Assembly: GCF_001570565.1 (NCBI RefSeq)
Contig: NZ_BBXE01000050.1
Location: forward strand, 1-58,597
From: Herbidospora yilanensis
GTDB taxonomy: Bacteria > Actinomycetota > Actinomycetes > Streptosporangiales > Streptosporangiaceae
Reading direction: 5' to 3'
Length of the DNA: 58,597 nucleotides
Positions 40,928-49,873 of the stretch are shown here, piece by piece; position 1 is the stretch's first letter, and the number at the start of each line of letters is the position of its first letter. The translations under genes were made by a program, and so were the position numbers. The notes below the pieces were generated by a model. That model was given only the letters and a program-made list of their open reading frames with translations. It was not told the DNA's origin and did no database searches.

Positions 40928-42246
40928 GACGCCAAACCCTTCTGGACGTGGGCGAAACCCTGCTCCAGGTCCCAGATCAGGTCGGCCACCGACTCGGTGC
41001 CGACCGACAGGCGGATCGTGCCGGCGCCCACACCGGTGGCGGCCAGTTCGGCGTCGCCGAGCTGCCGGTGGGTGGTGCTGGCCGGGTGGATGATCAGGCT
41101 CTTGGCGTCGCCCACGTTGGCGAGGTGCGACCAGAGCGACGTGCCGCGGATGAACGACTGGCCGCCCTCGCGGCCGCCGGCGCACTCGAAGGAGAACACC
41201 GCGCCCGCGCCGCGCGGCAGGTACTTCTCGACCAGCGGCTTGTACGTGCTGCCCGCGAGCCCCGGGTAGGTCACGTTGGAGGCCAGCTCGTGGGCGGCCA
41301 GGAACTCGGCCACCTGGCGCGCGTTCTCGACGTGGCGGTCCATGCGCAGCGACAGCGTCTCCAGGCCCTGGAGGAACAGGAACGCGTTGAACGGCGACAT
41401 CGCCGCGCCCAGGTCACGCAGGGTCTCGGCGCGCAGCTTCATCAGGTAGCCGTACTCGCCGAAGGTCTCGTGGAACTTCAGGCCGTGGTAGGCCGGGGAC
41501 GGGTCGGCGATGACCGGGAAGCGGCCGTTCGACCAGTCGAACGTGCCGGCCTCGACGACCACGCCGCCGATGCTGGTGCCGTGGCCGCCGATGAACTTCG
41601 TCGCCGAGTGGACGACGATGTCGGCCCCCCACTCGATCGGCCGGCACAGGTAGGGCGTCGCGAACGTGTTGTCGACGATCAGCGGCAGGCCGTGCTCGTG
41701 GGCGATCGCCGCGACGGTCTCGACGTCGAGGACGTTGCCGCCCGGGTTGCCGATCGTCTCGCCGTAGAACGCCTTGGTGTTCGCCTTGACCGCGCCGCGC
41801 CAGGCCTCGGGGTCGTCGGGGTCGACCCAGCTCAGCTCGACGTTCATCTTGCGGAACAGGTGCTTGAGCTGGTTGACCGTGCCGCCGTAGAGGGCCGAGG
41901 AGGACACGACGTGGTCGCCCGGCTCCAGCAGCGTGAACAGCGCCGCGGCCTGGGCGGCGATGCCGCTGGCGAACGCCACCGCGCCGGTGCCGCCCTCCAG
42001 GTTGGCGACCCGCTCCTCGAACACCGCGGTGGTCGGATTCATGATCCGGGAGTAGGTGTTGCCGTATTCCTGGAGGTTGAAGTAGGCCGCCGCCGACTCG
42101 GGGTCTTCGAAGACGTAGCTGGTGGTCTGGAAGATGGGCACCGCGCGGGCGCCGGTGTTCGGGTCGGGCCGCTGTCCCGCGTGGAGCTGGCGGGTCTCGA
42201 ACCCGAACTCCCGGGCTTCTTCGGTACGAAAGGGTGTGTCGCTCAC
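40924..42246 (-). CDS. metY: O-acetylhomoserine sulfhydrylase
   Basis: A 440-residue PLP enzyme of the Cys/Met metabolism family. It converts O-acetylhomoserine and sulfide (or methanethiol) to homocysteine (or methionine). The cofactor lysine is in VHSATKFIGGHG, and other motifs are YSRIMNPTTAVFE, VSSSALYGGTVNQL and VDNTFATPYLCRP. Length over 420 and the long insert near residue 230 favour MetY over cystathionine gamma-synthase. It overlaps metX by 4 nt upstream and the CoA-binding gene by 4 nt downstream. Confidence 0.95.
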   Translation of the reverse strand: MSDTPFRTEEAREFGFETRQLHAGQRPDPNTGARAVPIFQTTSYVFEDPESAAAYFNLQEYGNTYSRIMNPTTAVFEERVANLEGGTGAVAFASGIAAQAAALFTLLEPGDHVVSSSALYGGTVNQLKHLFRKMNVELSWVDPDDPEAWRGAVKANTKAFYGETIGNPGGNVLDVETVAAIAHEHGLPLIVDNTFATPYLCRPIEWGADIVVHSATKFIGGHGTSIGGVVVEAGTFDWSNGRFPVIADPSPAYHGLKFHETFGEYGYLMKLRAETLRDLGAAMSPFNAFLFLQGLETLSLRMDRHVENARQVAEFLAAHELASNVTYPGLAGSTYKPLVEKYLPRGAGAVFSFECAGGREGGQSFIRGTSLWSHLANVGDAKSLIIHPASTTHRQLGDAELAATGVGAGTIRLSVGTESVADLIWDLEQGFAHVQKGLAS

Positions 42247-43427
42247 GAAGCCATCTTCCTCGCCAGAAAATCACGGATGAGAGGGGTCTGCCGTGCTTCC
42301 TCCAGCAGGAAGCAGTCGTGACCGTACGGTGCGTCGATGAGGTGGTTCTCCACCGGTTTGCCCAGGTTAGTCAGGGCGGCGGCGATCTCGTTCGACGCCT
42401 CCGGCGGATAGAGCCAGTCGGAGCTGAACGAGATCAGCAGCGTGCGCGCCCGGATGTTCTCCAGTGCCTTCTCCAGCGAGCCGCCGCCGTGCTCCCTGGC
42501 CAGGTCGAAGTAGGTGAGCGCACGGGAGATGTAGAGGTAGCTGTTGGCGTCGAACCGCTTCACGAACGAGTCGGCCTGGTGCCGCAGGTAGCTCTCGACC
42601 TCGAACTCGGGCTCGACGATCGTGTGGCGGATGTCGTCGGCGAACTGGAGGCGGCGGCCGAACTTGTCGGTCAGGGCCGGGCCCGACAGATAGGTCACGT
42701 GGCCGACCATGCGGGCCACGCCCATGCCGGCGTCGGGCTTGCGGCCGGTGCCGTAGTAGTGGCCGCCCTGCCAGTCGGGGTCGCGCATGATGGACTCGCG
42801 GGCGATCGCGTTCCACGCCAGTCCCTGGGGGTGGAGGGCGTGGGTGGAGGCGATGACCACTATGGAGTCGACCTGACCGGGGTACTGGACCGCCCATTCG
42901 AGGGCCTGCATCCCGCCCAGCGAACCCCCCGCGACCACCGCGAGCCGCTCGATTCCGAGCGCGTCGAGGAAGGCGCGTTCGGTGCGGACCATATCCGCCA
43001 CCGTGACCACCGGGAAGTCGGAGCCGTAGGGCCGGCCGGTGGCGGGATCAATGGTGGAGGGGCCGGTCGTGCCGTCGCAGCCGCCGAGAAGGTTGGTGCA
43101 GACGACGAAGTATTGGTCGGTGTCGAAAGCCTTTCCCGGCCCGATCATCCCGTCCCACCAGCCCAGCCCCTTCCCCTGCGCGCCGTCGCGGTCTTCGGCG
43201 CCGAAGCCGTCGCGGGCGCTCGCCTCGGGGGCGGTCTTCGCCGAACCGGCCGCATGGGCATTGCCGCTCAGGGCGTGGCAGACGAGTATGACGTTGTCGC
43301 GCTCGGGGGAGAGGGTGCCGTAGGTCTCGTAGGCCACGCGGACGCCGCGCAGCTCCCGCCCGCTGTCGAGGCGTATCGGACCGTGCAGGTCGAGGTACTG
43401 AGTTTCGACGAAACCTATGGAGCCCAT
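42243..43427 (-). CDS. metX: Homoserine O-acetyltransferase
   Basis: A 394-residue alpha/beta hydrolase that acetylates homoserine, the first committed step to methionine. The catalytic triad is visible: Ser in AGGSLGGMQALEW, Asp in SSDWLYPP and His in PYGHDCFL. It is first in the operon metX-metY-CoA-binding protein, and the two enzymes act in sequence. A TACAAT -10 box lies 7 nt before the ATG, so the message is probably leaderless. The 46-bp space to the divergent gene leaves no room for an upstream riboswitch. Confidence 0.95.
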   Translation of the reverse strand: MGSIGFVETQYLDLHGPIRLDSGRELRGVRVAYETYGTLSPERDNVILVCHALSGNAHAAGSAKTAPEASARDGFGAEDRDGAQGKGLGWWDGMIGPGKAFDTDQYFVVCTNLLGGCDGTTGPSTIDPATGRPYGSDFPVVTVADMVRTERAFLDALGIERLAVVAGGSLGGMQALEWAVQYPGQVDSIVVIASTHALHPQGLAWNAIARESIMRDPDWQGGHYYGTGRKPDAGMGVARMVGHVTYLSGPALTDKFGRRLQFADDIRHTIVEPEFEVESYLRHQADSFVKRFDANSYLYISRALTYFDLAREHGGGSLEKALENIRARTLLISFSSDWLYPPEASNEIAAALTNLGKPVENHLIDAPYGHDCFLLEEARQTPLIRDFLARKMAS

Positions 43428-43434
43428 GGGTTTG

Positions 43435-43440
43435 ATTGTA
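43435..43440 (-). promoter_or_regulatory. -10 box TACAAT of metX, leaderless start
   Basis: On the minus strand TACAAT is followed by seven bases and then the metX ATG at 43427. It is a nearly ideal -10 hexamer. Confidence 0.6.
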
Positions 43441-43473
43441 TTGTTCAGCTAACGTGTAGGAAATGAGGGGATA

Positions 43474-44013
43474 ATGTCCAACGGTGTCAACGTCCAGGCC
43501 CTGCTCGACGCCCGTGAGGTGCTGAAGGGCGCGCCCGAGGCCGCCCAGTTCACCTGGCGGGCCAGCTCGAAGTGGCAGCACGGCGTCCACAGCACCACCA
43601 AGATCCAGAAGTTCTTCGGCCTCGGCCAGGAGCAGAGCCACAAGTCCGAGTCGGTCTTCGAGGCCGACCACCCCGAGGTCTTCGCCGCCGAGGACAACGG
43701 CGTCACCCCGATCGAATACCTGCTCGTCGGCCTGGCCGCCTGCCTCACCGCCGGCGTCGCCTCGGTCGCCCAGAACCGCGGCATCACGCTCAACTCGGTC
43801 GAGTCGGTGGTCGAGGGCAACCACGACATCCGCGGCATCCTCGGCGCCGACAGCGACGTCCGCAACGGCTTCAACGACATCAAGGTGACCTTCACGATCG
43901 ACGCCGACGCCTCGCCGGCCGACATCGAGGCCCTGGTCGCCCAGTCGCAGAAGCGCTCGGCCGTCTTCGACGCGCTGACCAACCCCACCAACGTCACCGT
44001 CGAAGTCGCCTGA
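43474..44013 (+). CDS. OsmC family protein
   Basis: A 179-residue OsmC/Ohr-fold protein. The motif TPIEYLLVGLAACLTAG holds one of the two reactive cysteines typical of hydroperoxide-reducing members; the second Cys is not found where expected, which fits the YhfA-like OsmC subgroup whose activity is unproven. GAGGGG precedes the ATG. Divergent from metX and followed eight bases later by the flavoprotein gene, so probably cotranscribed with it. Confidence 0.9.
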   Translation: MSNGVNVQALLDAREVLKGAPEAAQFTWRASSKWQHGVHSTTKIQKFFGLGQEQSHKSESVFEADHPEVFAAEDNGVTPIEYLLVGLAACLTAGVASVAQNRGITLNSVESVVEGNHDIRGILGADSDVRNGFNDIKVTFTIDADASPADIEALVAQSQKRSAVFDALTNPTNVTVEVA

Positions 44014-44021
44014 GGTCCGTC

Positions 44022-45203
44022 GTGTACGTCACCACGGCCGTCATCGGGGCAGGTCACGCCGGCCTCGCGGCCAGCCATCTCCTGACCGCCGCCTCGGTCG
44101 ACCACGTGGTGCTGGAGCGCGGCGAGGTCGCCAACTCGTGGCGTCACGAACGGTGGGACTCGCTGCGCCTGCTGACCCCCAACTGGCTGAACCGCCTCCC
44201 CGGCGCCGCCTACGAAGGCCCCGACCCCGACGGCTACGCCGACATGAGCGAGGTCGTCGACCTCCTGGAACGGTCCGCGAAGGACGTCCCGGTCCGCACC
44301 GGTGTGAACGTCGCATCGGTGCGGCGCTCACCCGAGGGCTACACGCTCACGACGAGCGAGGGCCCCGTCCACGCCCGCACCGTCGTCATCGCGAGCGGCG
44401 CGTGCAACCGCCCGGTCGTGCCGGCGTTCGACGTGCCCCCGGGCGTCGAGCAGGTCACCCCGTTCGACTACCGGAACCCCTCCCGGTTGCCGGACGGCGG
44501 CGTGCTCGTCGTGGGCGCGTCGGCGACGGGCGTGCAACTCGCGGCGGAGATCCAGCGGTCGGGCCGGCCGGTCGTGCTCTCGGTGGGGGAACACGTGCGG
44601 CTGCCCCGGGTCTACCGGGGCCGGGACGTGCTCTGGTGGATGCACCACGCGGGTGTCTGGGCTCAGCGCTACGACGAGCTCGACGATCTGACCCGGGCGC
44701 GGCGGCTGCCGTCGCCCCAGCTCGTCGCCGGGTCGACGCTCGACCTGAACACGCTGACCTCGATGGGGGTGGAGCTGGTCGGCAGGTTGTCCGCCATCCG
44801 CGACGGCGCGGCCCTTTTCTCCGGCGGGCTGCGCAACGTGGCGGCGCTGGCCGACCTCAAACTGAACCGGCTGCTCGACACCTTCGACGAGTGGGCCGGA
44901 ACCGCTCCGGGGGAACGGCACGAGCCCACTCGCGTACCGGAATCGGCCCGTTGGCGGCTCGACCTGCGGTCAGGGGAGATCGGTTCGATCGTCTGGGCCA
45001 CCGGCTTCCGTCCGGACTACTCGTGGCTGGACGTGCCGGTCGTCGACGCGAAGGGGGTGCTGGTCCACGACGGGGGTGTGGTCGGTGACGGCCTCTACGC
45101 CCTCGGCCTGCCGGTGTTGCGGCGGCGGGGGTCGACCTTCATCTGCGGGATCGAAGACGACGCCCGGGACGTGATCGGGCATCTCGTGCAGGGGCTCCGG
45201 TGA
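44022..45203 (+). CDS. FAD/NAD(P)-binding oxidoreductase
   Basis: A 393-residue flavin monooxygenase-like protein. FAD motif TAVIGAGHAGLAASHLL is at the N-terminus, NAD(P) motif VLVVGASATGVQLAAEIQ near residue 165 and WATGFRPDYSWL near residue 325. The GTG start at 44022 is preceded by TGAGG, which overlaps the stop of the osmC gene, indicating one transcript. It resembles the flavoprotein at 9.4-10.5 kb in fold but is not a close copy. Substrate unknown. Confidence 0.88.
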   Translation: MYVTTAVIGAGHAGLAASHLLTAASVDHVVLERGEVANSWRHERWDSLRLLTPNWLNRLPGAAYEGPDPDGYADMSEVVDLLERSAKDVPVRTGVNVASVRRSPEGYTLTTSEGPVHARTVVIASGACNRPVVPAFDVPPGVEQVTPFDYRNPSRLPDGGVLVVGASATGVQLAAEIQRSGRPVVLSVGEHVRLPRVYRGRDVLWWMHHAGVWAQRYDELDDLTRARRLPSPQLVAGSTLDLNTLTSMGVELVGRLSAIRDGAALFSGGLRNVAALADLKLNRLLDTFDEWAGTAPGERHEPTRVPESARWRLDLRSGEIGSIVWATGFRPDYSWLDVPVVDAKGVLVHDGGVVGDGLYALGLPVLRRRGSTFICGIEDDARDVIGHLVQGLR

Positions 45204-45240
45204 CCTCACGCGGTGCGGGCCGCGAGAGGCGTTTCACCGG

Positions 45241-45807
45241 TCAGGAGCGGGTGAGCTCCCAATCGATCGTGACGAGCGTGCGGCCCGACTTGCCGTGCGT
45301 GTGGATGCGCATCGACTTGTCGGGGACACAGGTGTAGGTGCCCTTACGGGGGATCGCCCCGAGGTCCTCGTTGCGGCCGACGGCGAGGCGGAGCAGGCCG
45401 GAGAAGTCCTTCCCGCCGCCACCGGAGCGCTCCAACGTGGCGCCGCTCCTGCCCGTGCGCGGCTTGAGGGCGACCTTGCCCTGGGTATGCGCGCCATACC
45501 CGCCGAAGGTGTAGGTGAAGGTCTCGGCGCCGCTCATGGTGAGAGTGGCGCCGCCGGTCAGGGAGGTCGAGCCGCCGAAGTCGTAGTCGGCGACGACCCG
45601 CTTGCCGGACGGGGTGAACGTCGCCTTGATGCCGGCGCCGCCCTCCACGAAGTAGTTGTGCTTCTTGCCGACGACTTCCGCGGTGGCCCGCGTGACCGTC
45701 CACGACCCGGCCCAGCACGGACCCTTGGTTATGGGTGCCGCGTGCGCCGCGGTCGGGACGGCCATGAGGCCTGCGACGAGCACGAGGGCTCCTGTCAACT
45801 TCTGCAT
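45241..45807 (-). CDS. Secreted protein of unknown function
   Basis: A 188-residue exported protein with a clear signal peptide (LTGALVLVAGLMAVPTAAHA, cleavage near residue 23). The mature part is beta-rich with two Cys (GPCWAGSW and YTCVPD), likely a disulfide, and many Gly/Thr. No family recognised. GAGAGGA precedes the ATG. It is convergent with the flavoprotein gene and divergent from nth. Confidence 0.72.
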   Translation of the reverse strand: MQKLTGALVLVAGLMAVPTAAHAAPITKGPCWAGSWTVTRATAEVVGKKHNYFVEGGAGIKATFTPSGKRVVADYDFGGSTSLTGGATLTMSGAETFTYTFGGYGAHTQGKVALKPRTGRSGATLERSGGGGKDFSGLLRLAVGRNEDLGAIPRKGTYTCVPDKSMRIHTHGKSGRTLVTIDWELTRS

Positions 45808-45924
45808 CGTTCCTCTCTCGGGGATCAGAGGTCTCTCTGGAAACTCTCATAATCAGGCCAATAGATAACATTTCAACCGTTTTCGAGTAGCGGGGTAAGT
45901 AATTGCTTGCGCGACCGTCGCCCC

Positions 45925-45930
45925 TACGCT
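45925..45930 (+). promoter_or_regulatory. -10 box TACGCT, leaderless start of nth
   Basis: TACGCT ends 6 nt before the ATG at 45937; no ribosome-binding site is present. Confidence 0.5.
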
Positions 45931-45936
45931 TGGGCC

Positions 45937-46641
45937 ATGGCGACTGAGACCAGGCTGGGGCTGGTGCGGCGGGCCCGGAAGATGAACCGCGTCCTGGCCG
46001 AGACCTATCCCGACGCCCACTGCGAGCTCAACTTCGCCGACGCCTTCCAGTTGCTCGTGGCGACTGTCCTGTCGGCACAGACGACCGACGTGCGGGTCAA
46101 CCTGACCACCCCGGCGCTGTTCGCCAAATATCCGACGCCCGACGACATGGCCGTCGCCGACCCCGACGACATGGAGTCGATCCTGCGGCCGACCGGGTTC
46201 TTCCGGGCCAAGACCAGGTCGGTCATCGGCCTGTCGGTCGCGATCAGAGACCGGTTCGGCGGCGAGGTGCCGCGAAAGATGGCCGAGCTCGTCACCCTGC
46301 CCGGCGTCGGGCGCAAGACCGCCAACGTCGTGCTCGGGAACGCGTTCGGCGTGCCGGGGCTGACCGTCGACACCCACTTCCAGCGACTGGTGAAGCGGTT
46401 CGGGTGGATCGACGACGAGCCCGACCCGGTCAAGATCGAGCACGAGATCGGGCAGCTCATCCCGAAGAAGGAGTGGACGGTCTTCTCCCACCGCGTCATC
46501 TGGCACGGCCGCCGGATCTGCATCGCCCGCAAACCGGCCTGCGGGGCCTGCCCGCTGGCGGCGCTCTGCCCTTCGTACGGCACCGGCCCGACCGACCCCG
46601 AGGTGGCCGCCAAGCTGGTGCGTTCGGGGCCGTTCTCGTGA
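45937..46641 (+). CDS. nth: Endonuclease III
   Basis: A 234-residue bifunctional DNA glycosylase/AP lyase removing oxidised pyrimidines. The helix-hairpin-helix [13 protein letters not shown] carries the catalytic Lys, and VDTHFQRL the catalytic Asp. The [4Fe-4S] cluster cysteines follow the family spacing C-x6-C-x2-C-x5-C ([17 protein letters not shown]). The ATG at 45937 sits behind a TACGCT -10 box. Core gene equivalent to Rv3674c; a thioredoxin-like gene found downstream in M. tuberculosis is absent here. Confidence 0.96.
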   Translation: MATETRLGLVRRARKMNRVLAETYPDAHCELNFADAFQLLVATVLSAQTTDVRVNLTTPALFAKYPTPDDMAVADPDDMESILRPTGFFRAKTRSVIGLSVAIRDRFGGEVPRKMAELVTLPGVGRKTANVVLGNAFGVPGLTVDTHFQRLVKRFGWIDDEPDPVKIEHEIGQLIPKKEWTVFSHRVIWHGRRICIARKPACGACPLAALCPSYGTGPTDPEVAAKLVRSGPFS

Positions 46642-46678
46642 CGGGAAGCTTCGCGGGGGGCCGGCGGTTGCAGTGTCC

Positions 46679-47323
46679 ATGACCGACGTACCGGCCTGGA
46701 TCACCGAAGCCGCCGAGAAGGCCGGTCGAACCCCGGTCCCCATGGCCATGCGCCCACCCCGGAAGGGCGGCCGGAGGGCCGCCGTCCTGTTGTTGTTCGG
46801 CGACGGCCCGGCCGGGCCCGACATCCTGCTCATCCAGCGCAGTTCCACCGGACGCAACCACGCCGGTCAGCCCGCCTTCCCGGGCGGCGGGGTCGACCCC
46901 GGCGACGACGGCCCGGTGGGCGCGGCCCTCCGCGAGGCCGCCGAGGAGACCGGCCTCGACCCCGAGGGCGTCAAGGTGCTCGGCACCATGCCCGAGCTCT
47001 ACCTGTCGCACAGCGACAACCGCGTCACCCCGGTCATCGGCTGGTGGCACACCCCCTGTGCCGTGCACGCCGCCTCACCCGACGAGGTCGAGTCGGTCGA
47101 ACGTGTCCCCGTCGCCGAACTCGTCGACCCCGCCAACCGGTTCAAGCTGCGTCACCCGAGCGGGTTCCTCGGGCCCGCGTTCCGCGTGCGCGGCCTGCTG
47201 GTCTGGGGCTTCACCGCCGGAGTGCTCGACGGCATGCTCGCCACCTGCGGCTTCGAGGTCCCGTGGGACCGGTCACGGATCGAGGACCTGCCCCCTGACG
47301 TCGTGAACCTCGCCTCCCGTTAG
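46679..47323 (+). CDS. Nudix hydrolase, CoA pyrophosphatase type
   Basis: A Nudix protein of about 214 residues equivalent in position to Rv3672c. The box PGGGVDPGDDGPVGAALREAAEETGL is complete, with the NUDIX-0035-like RSSTGRNHAGQPAFPGG run preceding it that marks CoA pyrophosphatases. The start may be ATG 46679 or GTG 46673; I use the ATG. It begins 37 bases after nth. Its 3' end overlaps the convergent HEAT-repeat gene by 51 nt, which is longer than other overlaps here. Confidence 0.9.
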   Translation: MTDVPAWITEAAEKAGRTPVPMAMRPPRKGGRRAAVLLLFGDGPAGPDILLIQRSSTGRNHAGQPAFPGGGVDPGDDGPVGAALREAAEETGLDPEGVKVLGTMPELYLSHSDNRVTPVIGWWHTPCAVHAASPDEVESVERVPVAELVDPANRFKLRHPSGFLGPAFRVRGLLVWGFTAGVLDGMLATCGFEVPWDRSRIEDLPPDVVNLASR

Positions 47324-47818
47324 CGCCAGCCCCAGCGTCGCCCAATCGGCCACGTCGTCGTCGCCGTCGGCCGCCAGGCGGCGCAGCGCGGCGACACCCG
47401 CCGGGTCGGCGGGGCGGCCGATGACGTTGGGCAGGGCGTACGCGGCGCCGTAGCGGACCGTCGCCTCCGGATGGGACGCGAGCTCGATCACCGAGGGCAG
47501 CGCCCGAGGGTCACGCAGATGACCGAAGGCGATGAGCACCGAGTAGAGCACACGAGGTTCGGTCTCGCTCGCGGCCAGGAAACGCAGCACCGGCAAGGTC
47601 TTGTCGGCGAACGGCCGGTCACGCCCGAGTTCACCGAGAATGTCGACTCCGAGAACTCTCTCCGTGGCCGTGTCGGCCGCGCACAGTCGCCGCGCGGCGG
47701 TGAATGTCTCCAGGTCACCGCGTTCCTGCAAGGCGGCGATGGCGTCCCAGCGGGTCGGGCCGTCCGGGTCTCCATCGGCCAGCGCGGTCTGGATCAGTTC
47801 CTCAACAGGTCCCCCCAT
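47273..47818 (-). CDS. HEAT-repeat protein
   Basis: A 181-residue helical protein with four or so HEAT-like repeats (for example RWDAIAALQERGDLETFTAA, PRALPSVIELASHPEATVR, GAAYALPNVIG, GVAALRRLAADGDDDVADW). Such solenoids bind other proteins. The start MGGPVEELIQTAL at 47818 is clear. It is divergent from marP across 111 bp and convergent with the Nudix gene. No enzymatic residues seen. Confidence 0.85.
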   Translation of the reverse strand: MGGPVEELIQTALADGDPDGPTRWDAIAALQERGDLETFTAARRLCAADTATERVLGVDILGELGRDRPFADKTLPVLRFLAASETEPRVLYSVLIAFGHLRDPRALPSVIELASHPEATVRYGAAYALPNVIGRPADPAGVAALRRLAADGDDDVADWATLGLALTGGEVHDVRGQVLDP

Positions 47819-47929
47819 GGCGTCACGATATCGAGTGGACTGCGAAGAACCCGTGCACGAGACCGCGCGTGGCTGGATACGGTTAAGGGTGGTGGCCGGG
47901 CCCGGTGTCGATAGAGGTGGAATACAGGC

Positions 47930-49120
47930 GTGCAAGGCGATCTGCTCGACCTCATCCTGATCGGCCTGATTCTGGCCTTCGCGGTGTCGGGGTATCGCCA
48001 GGGTTTCATCATCGGCGCGTTCAGCTTCGTGGGTTTCGCCGGAGGCGCGCTGGTCGGGATGTTCATCGCGCCGCCGATCGCCGGAGCCCTGGTCAACGGT
48101 GAGACCGAGCGGGCCCTGCTCGCCATCGTCATCGTGTTCCTCGCCGCGACGGTCGGCCAGTTCGCCTCGTCGACGATCGGCGCCGTCGTGCGCTCCCACG
48201 TCACCTGGGAACCGGCCCGCGTCATCGACGCCTTCGGCGGCTCCCTCGCGAGCGGCCTGTCGGTGCTGGTGTTCGCCTGGCTGATCGGGTCGCTCATCAT
48301 CTCGATGAACTTCCCGCTGCCCAAGCAGCAGGTGAACGACTCCCTGCTGCTGAAGACGATGGACCAGGCGATGCCCGAGGCGGCCCGCGACCTGACACGC
48401 GGCTTCCGCGAGTTCGTCGACGCCTCGCCGTGGCCCGAGGTGTTCACCGCGATCGGCGGCGCGCAGTTCGTCGACGTCCCCGCCCCCGACGAGAGCATCA
48501 TCAACGACCCGCAACTCGCGCGGGCGCGCCGCGCGATCGTGAAGGTGCAGGGCACCGCGCCGACGTGCCGCAAGCGCATCGAGGGCACCGGCTTCGCCTA
48601 CGCCCCCCACCGCATCATGACCAACGCCCACGTCGTGGCCGGCGTGTCGCAGGACCTGCGGGTGACCGACTACCGGGGCGCCAGCCACGACGCCAGGGTC
48701 GTGCTCTACAACCCCGACCGCGACATCGCGGTCCTCTACGTCGAGTCGCTCGACGTCAACCCGCTGAAGTTCGACATGGCCGCCGAGTCGAAAGACGACG
48801 CCATCATCGCGGGCTACCCGAAGGGCCACGGCTTCACCATCAAGCCGGCCCGCATCCGGGTGAAGCAGCCCGCCGAGTCCTACGACATCTACAACCGCCA
48901 CACCGTCGACCGCGAGGTCTACGCGATCCGCGGCGAGGTGCAGCCGGGCAACTCGGGCGGGCCGCTGCTCGCTCCCGACGGGCGGGTCTTCGGGGTCATC
49001 TTCGCCGCCGCCACCGACCAGAAGGACACCGGCTACGCGCTGACGGCCGAAGAGGTCCGCACCGACGCCGAAGACGGCAGCGCGGCCATCGCCCGGGTCG
49101 ACACCCAGGAGTGCGACTAA
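47930..49120 (+). CDS. marP: Membrane serine protease MarP
   Basis: A 396-residue protease with four N-terminal membrane helices (CvpA-like, residues 1-125) and a periplasmic trypsin-like domain. The triad is H234 (TNAHVVAG), D265 (NPDRDIAVL) and S342 (QPGNSGGPL). C213 and C395 match the disulfide-forming pair of Rv3671c MarP, which is needed for acid resistance and activates the hydrolase RipA in mycobacteria. The start is GTG 47930. Its stop overlaps the TetR gene by 4 nt. Confidence 0.94.
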   Translation: MQGDLLDLILIGLILAFAVSGYRQGFIIGAFSFVGFAGGALVGMFIAPPIAGALVNGETERALLAIVIVFLAATVGQFASSTIGAVVRSHVTWEPARVIDAFGGSLASGLSVLVFAWLIGSLIISMNFPLPKQQVNDSLLLKTMDQAMPEAARDLTRGFREFVDASPWPEVFTAIGGAQFVDVPAPDESIINDPQLARARRAIVKVQGTAPTCRKRIEGTGFAYAPHRIMTNAHVVAGVSQDLRVTDYRGASHDARVVLYNPDRDIAVLYVESLDVNPLKFDMAAESKDDAIIAGYPKGHGFTIKPARIRVKQPAESYDIYNRHTVDREVYAIRGEVQPGNSGGPLLAPDGRVFGVIFAAATDQKDTGYALTAEEVRTDAEDGSAAIARVDTQECD

Positions 49121-49797
49121 CCGGTCGCGATGGTCGCCTCGACACCGTCGAGCAGCCAGTTCAGGCCGTACTCGAAGCTCGCGTCCCAGTCGTCGGCCAC
49201 GGTCAGCGGGCCGTGCGCGGCGAGGGCCGGATAGTGGTCCCGCTGGTGGTCCATGTGTTGCCTGGCGGCGTCGCGGGTCTCGGCGTCGGCGTTGACGAGC
49301 CAGGTCGCCTGCATGAGCGCGGAGCCGATGACGAAGTTGGAGAGACCGAACGCGGCGGCCGTGAGGTGGGGCTCGACCACTCCGGCCGCGACCAGGGTGC
49401 CGTACAGGTAATCGCTTCTGGCCAGCACGTTCGGCCCCAGCATCGGGCGGCCCAGTAGCGCGGCCGACCAGGGGTGCCGCAGCAGGGTGGCCCGCCAGTC
49501 GCCGATCAGCCGGGTGACGCCCGCCCGCCACCGCTCATCTTCGGGGATCGGGACGGCCGCGAAGATCGCGTCGAGCGCGAGGTCGAGGACGTCGTCTTTG
49601 GTCTTCACGTGCCAGTAGAGGGTGGTCGACCCGGTGCCGAGCCGCTCGGCCAGCCGCCGCATGGTCAGCCGGTCGGCGCCTTCGGCGTCGAGCAGGGCCA
49701 CGGCCTCGTCGACGATCCGCTGCCTGCTGAGCGGGGGGCCGCCCCGTTCTTCGCGGCCGGACGTCCTCAGCCACACCCCGCCGGTTCTCGCATTCAC
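49117..49797 (-). CDS. TetR family regulator (TetR_C type)
   Basis: A 226-residue repressor with an N-terminal extension of about 22 residues, a helix-turn-helix (LTMRRLAERLGTGSTTLYWH) and a TetR_C_1-type ligand domain, the subclass that includes tetracycline repressors. It is divergent from an ABC-F gene, with an unusual inverted-repeat array between them. This suggests drug-inducible ABC-F expression. Confidence 0.93.
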   Translation of the reverse strand: MNARTGGVWLRTSGREERGGPPLSRQRIVDEAVALLDAEGADRLTMRRLAERLGTGSTTLYWHVKTKDDVLDLALDAIFAAVPIPEDERWRAGVTRLIGDWRATLLRHPWSAALLGRPMLGPNVLARSDYLYGTLVAAGVVEPHLTAAAFGLSNFVIGSALMQATWLVNADAETRDAARQHMDHQRDHYPALAAHGPLTVADDWDASFEYGLNWLLDGVEATIATG

Positions 49798-49817
49798 CCG
49801 GCCGAGTCTAGTATGAC

Positions 49818-49864
49818 GTTCGAGTACCGGATCGTTGGTCTGGTCACTCGAACAACGATCCGGT
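49818..49864. promoter_or_regulatory. Interleaved inverted repeats, TetR operator region
   Basis: Two inverted-repeat pairs interlock: GTTCGAGT (49818-49825) with ACTCGAAC (49846-49853), and ACCGGATCGTTG (49826-49837) with CAACGATCCGGT (49853-49864). All arms are perfect. The array fills the space between the TetR and ABC-F genes. Confidence 0.75.
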
Positions 49865-49873
49865 GGAGGCGAG

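Noticed and set aside
43428-43473. SAM riboswitch upstream of metX
   Set aside because: Only 46 bp separate metX from the divergent gene, and the -10 box lies 7 nt before the ATG, leaving no leader RNA.
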